Shown: positions 1 to 6,255, counted from the first letter of the stretch. The stretch: DNA of 10,844 bases from Chloroflexota bacterium (GCA_021823905.1 JAKALX010000088.1:1-10844), one strand, 5' to 3'. Notes: generated by a model from the letters alone, not told the origin. A program made the numbers and translations.

Positions 1-1845
1 CTGGCTGAGGGGTACGAGCGCGTCCTGATCGCCGTGGAGGATCAGGAACGGAGGATCGTCTTTCGAGACGTACGTGACGGGGCTGAAGGCTTTCACCGCG
101 GTTGACGTGCGGTCGCTGGTCCCGGCCACGCTGTTCAGAAGCTGGCTGCCGCCGCCCTCGAAGGCCGAGGTGAAGTCGCTGGGACCGAACATGTCGACGA
201 CGGCCTGGACGCGGCTCGACTGGCTCGTGTTGCCGCCGGTGGTGTCGAACCCGGCGGAGGCGTCGGCCAGCCCGAGCAGCGAGACGAGCGTGCCGCCGGC
301 GCTGCCTCCCCAGGCTCCGAAGCGGTTCGGGTCGACGCCATAGCTGGCGGCGTTCGCTCGCAGGTAACGCACGGCGCACTTGACGTCCTCGATCATCGCC
401 GGGAACTTCGCCTGTGGAGCGAGACGGTAGTTCACGGAGGTCACGACGTAGCCCCGGCCGAGCAGCTCCGGGATGTCCTTCGCGCCTGCGCCGTCTGCCT
501 TGTCGCCGCTGGTGAAGCCGCCGCCGTGGACGTACATCACCATCGGTGCGCGGCCGTCTGTCGCCTTCGCCGGATAATAGACGTCCATCTTCTGAGCGAC
601 GCCGCCATTCGTGCAGTAGGTCACGTTCCGTTCGACGGCGCCGAGCTTCGCCGCCGGGATTCCGGCTGTGGAGTTGGAGCCTGCTGCCGTCGCCGTTGTC
701 GTGGGCGCCGTGGTTGGCTTCCCGGTCGCGACGGCGGACTGGCTGAGTGGGTCCTGCCCTGGGTGCTGCTGCTCCCAGCTGCGGAACGCGTCGGCCATCT
801 GAGAGAAGGTTGCCCACCGCACCTGGCCGTCCTCGACGAGGGGATCGACGACTTCGGCCAGGAACCGCTCGATAACGGCGAACTGCTGCTTCGGGTCGCC
901 CCGGAACTCGCCGGGGTGGACGGTGAAGTGGAAGACGTTCACCCGGCCGGGGTCGGCGTTGGCGACGGTGTCGAGCAGGCTCTGCTTGAGGAAGTCGAAG
1001 TAGGCCTGGTCGCCGCCTGCCTCGTCTGACCTTCGCATGGAAGCGAAGTCCTGGACGGCGTAGCGGCCTTCGGGGAGGAAGACGACCTTGCCGCTCGGGT
1101 CGTGCCGGGCGAAGGCCGAAACGTCGTCGCCTTTCGAGCCGCCGGCGGGCCGCCACGGGTTCTCTCCGATGAGCGCCTGTGGCGTGGACTGGCTCGCGGG
1201 ATTCTTCCAATCACTGTTGACACTGAGGCCCGCGCAGGCGGCCGCGTCAAGGAGCGACGGGTAGAGATTGCCGCCGCTCCAGTACGAGACGTGGTCTGCG
1301 CCGGCCTGGTGGATGAAGCCGATTTCCTGCTGCATGACCTTGCACCAGGTGTCGGCCGGCAGGTTTTCGGCGTTCTTGCCGAGGTGCGAGTCTTCGTGGA
1401 AGTGGAGACCGATCTCGTGTCCGCGGTCCTCGAGATCGCCGAGGATCGTATTCCCGAGGCGTACCGCAGTGGTTGTGAACGGCGACTGGGCCTGGACGGT
1501 CATGCGGCCGCCGTGGGCCTCGGCCATGTTGGTCACGGCCAGGATGTCCTTTGCCGCGCGGTTGAATGCGTCGGGCTGGTTGTAGTCGGGCTGGGTCGCT
1601 GCTCGGCCAGCGGATTGGCCCGCGGCCGCCTGTTGCGCCGTCGCGCCCATGGGCTCGATGTGCATGCCGATGCCGAAGAGGACCACCGGGCTGGCGGATG
1701 CCGCGTCGGCCGTGCTCTGGGCGGTCTCGGCGGCGACGCCTTGTGCCGGACTTGCTGAACTGGAGGCGGCCGGTGGGGCGTCGCTGCAAGCCGCGGCTGC
1801 CAGTGAGGCGAGGGCGATGAATGGGACTGCGAAGCGTCGCATCAT
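1..1845 (-). CDS. Lipoprotein: NodB-like deacetylase domain fused to HSL/BD-FAE-type esterase (C-terminus outside window)
   Basis: An open frame of 615 codons runs uninterrupted from an ATG at 1845 to the window edge without a stop, so the C-terminus is missing. The start follows a GGAG Shine-Dalgarno with a 5-nt gap; a second ATG follows directly. Residues 1-20 form a short basic-hydrophobic signal ending in AAAAC (Cys20), a plausible though weak lipobox. Residues 55-375 resemble a divergent polysaccharide deacetylase fold: strand-like VVLFGIGMHIEP (54-65) and GHEIGLHFHEDSHL (142-155), whose His148, His150 and His154 could bind metal. A Thr/Ala-rich linker (about 392-420) leads to an alpha/beta-hydrolase with HGGGF (440-444), NYRLAP (472-477), GGSAGG with nucleophile Ser515, and HGDQDALVP (604-612) with likely acid Asp608. 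The catalytic His would lie beyond the edge. HGGG and GGSAGG are hallmarks of hormone-sensitive-lipase-type and BD-FAE esterases. A secreted enzyme removing acyl groups from carbohydrate is inferred; the substrate is unknown. Confidence 0.88.
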   Translation of the reverse strand, partial: MMRRFAVPFIALASLAAAACSDAPPAASSSASPAQGVAAETAQSTADAASASPVVLFGIGMHIEPMGATAQQAAAGQSAGRAATQPDYNQPDAFNRAAKDILAVTNMAEAHGGRMTVQAQSPFTTTAVRLGNTILGDLEDRGHEIGLHFHEDSHLGKNAENLPADTWCKVMQQEIGFIHQAGADHVSYWSGGNLYPSLLDAAACAGLSVNSDWKNPASQSTPQALIGENPWRPAGGSKGDDVSAFARHDPSGKVVFLPEGRYAVQDFASMRRSDEAGGDQAYFDFLKQSLLDTVANADPGRVNVFHFTVHPGEFRGDPKQQFAVIERFLAEVVDPLVEDGQVRWATFSQMADAFRSWEQQHPGQDPLSQSAVATGKPTTAPTTTATAAGSNSTAGIPAAKLGAVERNVTYCTNGGVAQKMDVYYPAKATDGRAPMVMYVHGGGFTSGDKADGAGAKDIPELLGRGYVVTSVNYRLAPQAKFPAMIEDVKCAVRYLRANAASYGVDPNRFGAWGGSAGGTLVSLLGLADASAGFDTTGGNTSQSSRVQAVVDMFGPSDFTSAFEGGGSQLLNSVAGTSDRTSTAVKAFSPVTYVSKDDPPFLILHGDQDALVPLSQ

Positions 1846-1879
1846 GGTTACTCCGTCATTGCTACCAGGGCTATTGCCT

Positions 1880-1897
1880 GCACCTGTCGCCAGGTGC
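1880..1897 (-). other. Intergenic hairpin between the two deacetylase-like genes
   Basis: GCACCTG and CAGGTGC form a perfect 7-bp stem around a TCGC loop in the 109-bp gap between the stop of the 384-aa lipoprotein and the start of the fusion lipoprotein. There is no T-run after it on either strand, so it is not a canonical intrinsic terminator. It may be a weak attenuator or an mRNA-processing or stability element; a chance hairpin is also possible. Confidence 0.35.
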
Positions 1898-1954
1898 CGG
1901 GAGTCGTCAGTGGACGAACGGTGACTTGAGGTTCGCTTTACCAGCACTGCTCCA

Positions 1955-3109
1955 TCACTTCGGGCCGAGGACGGCGCAGGCGGAGGCGACCTGGCCGGCC
2001 GGAGACGCCGCGGCGAGCGCTACGATGTCGGCGGACGTCACGACGCGGTACTGCTCGGCCGCCGTGGCCACGAGTTGTTCGTACGCTGCCCAGATCGCGT
2101 CCTGATCGGCCTGGCTTCGCGGTTTCGAGGCGTCGCGAGCGTTCAAGTCGTAGGGCGGCGAAAGAGGCGTCGCCTTCTCGGTGTCTGCGAAATAGCTCAG
2201 GGTCCAGGCTTCGGCGCCGCTGCGGTAGAAGTTGTTCTCGTGGATGAGCGACGTGACGAACGCCGGGCGGCCGTACTCCCAGTTCGCCATCTCGGCCTGG
2301 AGTTTCGCGGCGGGGTTGTACTCGGCCGCGTGGGGCGAGCTCATGAAGTTCCACCAGAATGGGTCCTTGTCGCCCTTGCTCGTCGTGCCGGGCATGGGCC
2401 AGCGCGTGATGCTGAAGTCGCTTGGCCGGACGAGGAGGCCATCGACGTACTCGAACGGCTTCTCGGGCTTCGTTCCCGTCTCGTGGTAGAGGATCGTCAT
2501 TTTCGCGCCCATCGCGGCGTAGTTTCGCAGTGCCGCGTCTTTGATCCGCTGGTCGCCGTTGGGCGCCGCGGCCGTTACCGGGTTCGTCCCGAGGGCCGCG
2601 GCAACGGCCGCATAGCCGCCCGGGCGCGAGCGATCGAGTCCGCCGGTACGGAGGTCAAGGCCATACGTCTCGTAGTCCCGCAGCGTCTGCGCGAGCTGGC
2701 TGTCGCTCAACCGCTTGAGCTGCGAATCGAACCCGGCGTAGAGCGGGTGGGGCGGCCGGACGTGATAGCTGATCGTCATCCCACTCGACTTCAGCCGGTC
2801 GATGACCTCGGGATGCTGCTCGGAATAGAGCTGGACCATCGGTCCGGTCAGGTAGAAGTCACCGTGGACGCCGTGCCGCTCGAAGATGTCGGCGAGATGG
2901 AGGATCGTGGCCGCGCTCTCGTCGACGTGGACCGTGTCGTGGACGTTGACGACGAAGGTGACGAAGGCGGCTGGGTCGACGCAGGTTTGCGCGATCGCGA
3001 GCGTGGCGGTCGGCGTGGCAGCAGGCTCGGTCGTTGGCGTGGACGCTTCTGTACAGGCGGCGAGCGCCAGGGCGAAGAGGAACAGGCAGAGCGGGAAGAT
3101 GCGGGGCAT
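1955..3109 (-). CDS. Lipoprotein with divergent NodB/polysaccharide-deacetylase-like domain
   Basis: This 384-residue protein starts at an ATG with a GGAGG Shine-Dalgarno 7 nt upstream. Residues 1-19 are a clean lipoprotein signal (hydrophobic core, then LAAC with Cys19), followed by a Thr/Pro/Ala-rich tether (21-40). The body looks like a NodB-type barrel. FVTFVVNVHDTVHVDES (49-65) is the first strand, HGVHGDFYLTG (79-89) is typical of the second, and GMTISYHVRPPHP (110-122) carries an H-x4-H pair (His116, His121) where the family has its metal ligands. The first strand lacks the usual TFDDG; HVD (61-63) corresponds to HIE in the neighbouring fusion protein, so the two are probably distant relatives. 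The C-terminal half contains FVTSLIHENNFY (284-295), consistent with the last barrel strands. The gene lies 30 nt after the stop of the 620-aa lipoprotein, so co-transcription is likely. Deacetylase activity is uncertain; it may be a hydrolase of another class or non-catalytic. Confidence 0.87.
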   Translation of the reverse strand: MPRIFPLCLFLFALALAACTEASTPTTEPAATPTATLAIAQTCVDPAAFVTFVVNVHDTVHVDESAATILHLADIFERHGVHGDFYLTGPMVQLYSEQHPEVIDRLKSSGMTISYHVRPPHPLYAGFDSQLKRLSDSQLAQTLRDYETYGLDLRTGGLDRSRPGGYAAVAAALGTNPVTAAAPNGDQRIKDAALRNYAAMGAKMTILYHETGTKPEKPFEYVDGLLVRPSDFSITRWPMPGTTSKGDKDPFWWNFMSSPHAAEYNPAAKLQAEMANWEYGRPAFVTSLIHENNFYRSGAEAWTLSYFADTEKATPLSPPYDLNARDASKPRSQADQDAIWAAYEQLVATAAEQYRVVTSADIVALAAASPAGQVASACAVLGPK

Positions 3110-3139
3110 GGCAACGCCTCCAGGGCGTGAACGCCGGTC

Positions 3140-5002
3140 TTATTTCTGGACGAGGATGACGACGCCGGGTGAACCCTTGCCGCTGCCGTAGAGGGCGAGG
3201 CGGCCGTCGGGCAGGACGGCCACGTCGGCGTCGCCGAACTCCTCGATGCGCTGGCCATTCGAGGCGAAGAACTCGAGCCACCGCTTCGGTTCGAACGAGC
3301 TCCCGTCCTTCGATTCGAGCACGAGGAAGTTGTCGCCGAGGAAGGTGGTGTAGACGACGACGGTCCCGTCCACGGTCGTGATCGTGGGGTCGTGGGCTCG
3401 CTCGGCAATGGGACTGAGATCGACCTTCCACGTGAGTCCGTCGGACGAGATGGCCGCGAGGACATCGGCCGGCCCGACTTTCCCGGCGAGGTCGGCGGAG
3501 AAGACCATCAGGTAGCTCCCGTCGGAGCGGACCAAGATTCGCCCGTGGCCGGCCGTGGTCAGGCCGGTGGAGCCGCCGACATCGACGCGCACGCCCTCGC
3601 GCTCGAATGCCAGGCCGTCGCGGGAGAAGGCGCTGAGGACGCGGAAGGCGTGCTCGCCGTGACCGTCGCCCTGGACGCAGTTCGCGTCGCCCGAGTAGTA
3701 CATGCGGTAGCCGCCGGCCATCGGCACGACCCAAGGGTGCGAGGCGATGCAGTCGAGTGCTCCAGCGCCGGCGCCGTCCAGGCGCACGCCGGGTTCAGCA
3801 GCGAAGGTGAGGCCGTCGCTGGAGACGAGGCTCACGATTCCGCGACCGGGGCCGCCGTTGGCGTACATGCGATAGCGGCCGTCGGGCAGGCGGACAACGC
3901 TCGGAGCGAAGTTCTCCCTGCCGCCCGCGACGCCGATCTGCGTCCACTGCTCGACGGCGGTGACGCCGGGGAGGAGCTGCCGCTCGGAGGCCCGGCGTTC
4001 CTCGGGGGACTGAGCGCTGCCGGGCTTCGTGCCCGCCACCGGCGGGGGCGTTGGCGGAACTGCCGCCGGCGTGGTAGCTGTTTTCAGGAGCCCGGCGAAG
4101 ACGTCCAGTGCGGCGGCGACATGAGCCGGCGTTTGGTGGAAGCCGCCGTGGCCGGCATTGGGATCCTGGATGAAGAGGCGAACCTGGCCTCCAAAGCGCT
4201 CGACCCAGGCGGCGGCGTCCGTCATGCCTGGGCAGCCGCTGCGCTCCGGGTTTTCGTCACGGCCGCCGCAGAACAGCACCCAGTTCGTTCCATCCAACGG
4301 CGACGAGCCGAACTTGGCGGCGGCGATGTCGCGGTTGATGGGGAAGTCCTCGCTCGCCTTGCCCGCGTTCGCGATGGTGAGCAGGCCGTAGGCTTTGCCC
4401 TGCGCGCGATCGAGCGCCGTCAGCCCGTAGATGTTCGCGGAGCCGCGGCTGAAGCCGTGGAACAGGACCGTGCCCGGGCGCACGTTTTCGCGCTCGAAGA
4501 GGCGCTGGAACTCGCGCTGCAGCTCGAGGGGGAGGTAGTAGTGGGACGGAGTCTCTCCCTGGCCGAACCACCATTGGAGGGCGGCGACCGCGTAGCCCCG
4601 GCTCGCGGCCTGGGATTGCCAGAGGTAGAGCTCGTCGAAGGCCCAACTGGCGTGCCCGTGGAGAGTGGCGATGACCGGCCGATCGCCGATGGGCTTTCCG
4701 TCGGGTGTCCAGACGACGAAGAAGCTGCGTCCGTCGGAAGTCGGGACAATACGCGCGCCGTTCTTCTCGGCGAAGGCAGCGCGCTCAGGGTTGGAGGACT
4801 TCGCCTGGGCAAGCAGGCTGGCTGCCTCGCCGGTAACGGTTGGGATGGCAGCTGTCGCGCCGTCAGCGGCGAGTTGCGGAACGACCGCCGACGGGGTGAC
4901 GGCCGGTGCGTGGTCGCCGCTCCCACCGGGGATGCAGCCCGTTGCCAGCGCGCCGCAGGCCAGCAAGACGAGCAGGGCGGGGAGGGTGAGGAAACGTGCC
5001 AC
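3140..5002 (-). CDS. Lipoprotein: alpha/beta-hydrolase fused to a GH43/sialidase-like beta-propeller
   Basis: From a GTG start this encodes 620 residues. The GTG is chosen because AGAGAGG lies 6 nt upstream and it opens directly into the signal peptide. An in-frame ATG at 5035 would add 11 residues but has no ribosome site. Residues 1-23 are a hydrophobic signal with LATGC (Cys23) as the likely lipidation site; Cys16 is an alternative. Residues 75-305 are an alpha/beta-hydrolase: LHGH oxyanion region (114-117), GFSRG nucleophile elbow (Ser185), GGRDE (Asp249) and GHGGFH (His285 or His289), a complete plausible triad. A Pro-rich linker (306-325) leads to residues 350-620, with recurring units such as LPDGRYRMYANG, SSDGLTF, GGYRMYYSG, SRDGLAF, SSDGLTW and LPDGRLALYGSG. 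Such repeats are typical of five-bladed propellers in GH32/43/62 and sialidase relatives. An exported esterase with a carbohydrate-binding or hydrolysing propeller is inferred. It heads the three-gene lipoprotein set. Confidence 0.88.
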   Translation of the reverse strand: MARFLTLPALLVLLACGALATGCIPGGSGDHAPAVTPSAVVPQLAADGATAAIPTVTGEAASLLAQAKSSNPERAAFAEKNGARIVPTSDGRSFFVVWTPDGKPIGDRPVIATLHGHASWAFDELYLWQSQAASRGYAVAALQWWFGQGETPSHYYLPLELQREFQRLFERENVRPGTVLFHGFSRGSANIYGLTALDRAQGKAYGLLTIANAGKASEDFPINRDIAAAKFGSSPLDGTNWVLFCGGRDENPERSGCPGMTDAAAWVERFGGQVRLFIQDPNAGHGGFHQTPAHVAAALDVFAGLLKTATTPAAVPPTPPPVAGTKPGSAQSPEERRASERQLLPGVTAVEQWTQIGVAGGRENFAPSVVRLPDGRYRMYANGGPGRGIVSLVSSDGLTFAAEPGVRLDGAGAGALDCIASHPWVVPMAGGYRMYYSGDANCVQGDGHGEHAFRVLSAFSRDGLAFEREGVRVDVGGSTGLTTAGHGRILVRSDGSYLMVFSADLAGKVGPADVLAAISSDGLTWKVDLSPIAERAHDPTITTVDGTVVVYTTFLGDNFLVLESKDGSSFEPKRWLEFFASNGQRIEEFGDADVAVLPDGRLALYGSGKGSPGVVILVQK

Positions 5003-5008
5003 GATCAG

Positions 5009-5015
5009 CCTCTCT
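5009..5015 (-). promoter_or_regulatory. Ribosome binding site deciding the GTG start of the hydrolase-propeller gene
   Basis: AGAGAGG on the minus strand sits 6 nt before the GTG at 5002-5000. No comparable purine-rich site precedes the in-frame ATG at 5035 or the farther in-frame TTG at 5287. The TTG start would also overlap the PIN toxin gene by about 200 nt and add a low-complexity Ser/Thr/Arg leader ahead of the signal peptide. Confidence 0.6.
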
Positions 5016-5084
5016 GCACTGTTGTACCGAGGCATGGCGCCGGGCGCGAAGCGGGTGACGGGTGGGAGTGTTAGAAAACGGGGG

Positions 5085-5456
5085 CTACACGCGGTAGGGG
5101 ACGCGGACGTCGGGGTCGTCTTCGGGGAAGTCCTTCGTGTTGCGGGTGACGAGGACGCAATCGTCGAGGGATTGCGCGGTCGCCCAGACAAGTGCGTCTG
5201 GTGTCTTGAGGCGGCGCCGAGCCCGTCGGATGCCGACGGCGCGCTCCGCGATTTCCAGCGAGACGGGAACGACTTCGAAGCCGCCAAGAACCTCGCGCGC
5301 GGCGGCGTCCTCGGCGGGTGTACTGGCGCCGGTCAGCACCTCGACGAAGGACACGATGGAGATGAACCAGCTCTCGTACACCTCCGGAACTTCGCGGGCG
5401 GCCTCCAGGCCGCCAAGGTAGTCAATCAGGAAGTCGCTGTCGAAAACCGCGTTCAC
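5085..5456 (-). CDS. vapC: VapC-family PIN-domain toxin (ribonuclease)
   Basis: A complete 123-residue PIN-domain protein, the usual VapC length. The four acidic positions of the Mg-dependent RNase site are present: Asp6 in VFDSDFLIDYL, Glu39 in SFVEVLTG, Asp87 in TPDALVWATA and Asp109 in VTRNTKDF. VapC toxins cleave RNA, often tRNA or rRNA, and are neutralised by the VapB partner; the actual target here cannot be read. The start is a GTG inside the end of the antitoxin gene, giving a 35-nt overlap. A downstream start would remove the first catalytic strand, so the overlap appears real. GGGACGAGC just upstream may serve as a weak ribosome site, and translational coupling to the antitoxin is likely. 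The stop is 82 nt ahead of the lipoprotein gene on the same strand, with no hairpin seen between, so read-through is possible. Confidence 0.92.
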   Translation of the reverse strand: MNAVFDSDFLIDYLGGLEAAREVPEVYESWFISIVSFVEVLTGASTPAEDAAAREVLGGFEVVPVSLEIAERAVGIRRARRRLKTPDALVWATAQSLDDCVLVTRNTKDFPEDDPDVRVPYRV

Positions 5457-5676
5457 GCTCGTCCCATTCTTCGCGGAGCGCGCGCGTGTACTCTACGCCG
5501 TCGAGCTTCTTGTGCCGCCACGATCCGAAAGCCCTTCTGGCGGCATTGCGTTTGCGTTCTCGCAGGTAGAGGTCCACAGCCTGGCGCACGGCCTCCGCGC
5601 GCGAGATGTGCTCCTCGGCGCCAACCTCGTCCAGCTCCGCCACCTGATCGTCCCGCAGGTCGACGATGGTTCTCAT
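5422..5676 (-). CDS. vapB: VapB-type ribbon-helix-helix antitoxin
   Basis: This 84-residue protein has the N-terminal strand-helix-helix of RHH/CopG antitoxins: MRTIVDLRDDQVAELDEV (1-18) followed by ISRAEAVRQAVDLYLRER (24-41). After that comes a charged Arg/Glu-rich tail that would wrap the toxin. RHH antitoxins bind their own promoter as dimers and repress the operon, more tightly when the toxin is bound. I place the start at the ATG at 5676, not the upstream ATG at 5700. The RHH strand begins there, and an extended -10 element (5683-5691) ends 6 nt before it. The 5700 start would add MMTCYDDA, which is simply the translated promoter. The upstream RelE/ParE stop is 7 nt away. The 3' end overlaps vapC by 35 nt in another frame. 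Confidence 0.88.
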   Translation of the reverse strand: MRTIVDLRDDQVAELDEVGAEEHISRAEAVRQAVDLYLRERKRNAARRAFGSWRHKKLDGVEYTRALREEWDERERGFRQRLPD

Positions 5677-5682
5677 GGCGTC

Positions 5683-5691
5683 ATCATAGCA
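5683..5691 (-). promoter_or_regulatory. Extended -10 promoter for vapBC, probably leaderless, inside the toxin stop codon
   Basis: On the minus strand TGCTATGAT matches an extended -10 (TGnTATAAT) in five of the six core positions. It is followed by GACGCC and then the vapB ATG, so the expected transcript start falls on or beside the ATG. It overlaps the final GTG-CTA-TGA codons of the upstream RelE/ParE gene. No -35 match was found at 16-18 nt. The same GTGCTAT occurs at the identical distance before the other antitoxin start. Confidence 0.55.
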
Positions 5692-6013
5692 CGTCATCAT
5701 GGGGCGAGAGATTTCGCAGATCAGGTCCGGTTCCCTTCACGGCGCTCCAGACGGAGACGACGACAACCTGGTCCTCGGCTGCGACGTAGTAGAGGTGGTA
5801 GCGGGAGGCGCGGAGCAGTATGCGACGTACGGTCTTGAGTTCCGGGTGCGGCACCGCGCGGCCCGCAAATGGCATCGCTTCCAGGGTTGCGGACGCGTGG
5901 GAGAGTTCCTGCGCAAAGAGCTCGGGGGCCGCCGTTCGATTCTCTCGCCACCAGCGATCAATCGCCCTGATCTGTGCTTCGGCCTCGGGCGAGACGATGA
6001 CCCGTGCGCTCAC
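5684..6013 (-). CDS. RelE/ParE-family toxin
   Basis: This 109-residue protein has the layout of the RelE/ParE superfamily: an N-terminal strand (ARVIVSPEAEAQI, 3-15), two helices with WWRENRTAAPELFAQEL (21-37), then AGRAVPHPELKTVRRILL (50-67), SRYHLYYVAAEDQVVVVSVW (70-89) and a tail AVKGTGPDL (91-99). The RxxxL...YHLYYxxxxxxVxVxxVW pattern is typical of ParE-like members. Superfamily members either poison gyrase (ParE) or cut mRNA on the ribosome (RelE), and the sequence alone does not separate these. The start is a GTG overlapping the antitoxin stop as GTGA, a classic coupled arrangement that fixes the start. The last codons double as the promoter of the following vapBC module. Confidence 0.88.
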   Translation of the reverse strand: MSARVIVSPEAEAQIRAIDRWWRENRTAAPELFAQELSHASATLEAMPFAGRAVPHPELKTVRRILLRASRYHLYYVAAEDQVVVVSVWSAVKGTGPDLRNLSPHDDVL

Positions 6014-6240
6014 GGCTGCTTCAGATCGTCCAGTACTTCCTTCATCGGCCGGCCGTTGCCCGCCTGCACCGACCGCCAGGCGCGGGAGATCGCCGCGTTT
6101 AGTGCGGCCCGTTCGGCCTCATCCAGGTCGTCTCCCTCGTCGTCGACGACGAGATCCAGCACGGTGCCCTCTGGCAGCGTCGTCGGTTGATCGACGCGAA
6201 GCCGACCCTTCATAACGCGGGCTCTAATTGTGGATGGCAT
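6010..6240 (-). CDS. Antitoxin partner of the RelE/ParE toxin
   Basis: A 76-residue acidic protein in which STIRARVMKGRLRVDQPTTL (3-22) and PEGTVLDLVVDDEGDDLD (23-40) form a small beta-rich N-terminal part. This resembles AF2212/DUF104-like antitoxins that pair with RelE/ParE or PIN toxins. Residues 41-74 form a helix-rich C-terminus (EAERAALNAAISRAWRSVQA and PMKEVLDDLKQ) likely to occupy the toxin. It ends in a GTGA overlap with the toxin gene, which supports the pairing. The ATG at 6240 is preferred over the one at 6264 because an extended -10 lies between them and the extra residues MLACYPSP have no family counterpart. DNA-binding or autoregulatory ability is expected of antitoxins but no clear DNA-binding motif is visible. 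Confidence 0.82.
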   Translation of the reverse strand: MPSTIRARVMKGRLRVDQPTTLPEGTVLDLVVDDEGDDLDEAERAALNAAISRAWRSVQAGNGRPMKEVLDDLKQP

Positions 6241-6246
6241 AGGCGA

Positions 6247-6255
6247 AGGATAGCA
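6247..6255 (-). promoter_or_regulatory. Extended -10 promoter for the first toxin-antitoxin module, probably leaderless
   Basis: TGCTATCCT on the minus strand is followed by TCGCCT and then the antitoxin ATG, exactly the geometry seen before vapB (GTGCTAT beginning 16 nt before ATG). No Shine-Dalgarno is visible. No clear -35 hexamer lies at the usual distance. The match to TATAAT is moderate (TATCCT); the shared position is the main support. Confidence 0.5.

Noticed and set aside
526..1029. 167-codon plus-strand frame in the left part
   Set aside because: It lies opposite the junction of the deacetylase-like and esterase domains, whose minus-strand frame is uninterrupted and carries HGGGF; the plus translation is a Cys/Arg/Gly-rich shadow.
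3124..3135. GGCGT/ACGCC inverted repeat between the two upstream lipoprotein genes
   Set aside because: The stem is 5 bp with a 2-nt centre, too tight to form fully, and GC-rich palindromes of this size are expected by chance here.
3392..5074. 560-codon open frame on the plus strand opposite the hydrolase-propeller gene
   Set aside because: It is the antisense of a gene with clear signal peptide, catalytic motifs and repeats. Its translation is Gly/Ala/Arg/Val-rich without recognisable domains, as expected from GC-rich antisense DNA.
3140..5287. Longer TTG-started form of the hydrolase-propeller protein (715 residues)
   Set aside because: It would overlap the PIN toxin gene by about 200 nt and place 95 low-complexity residues before a clear signal peptide. 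The GTG at 5002 has a good ribosome site.
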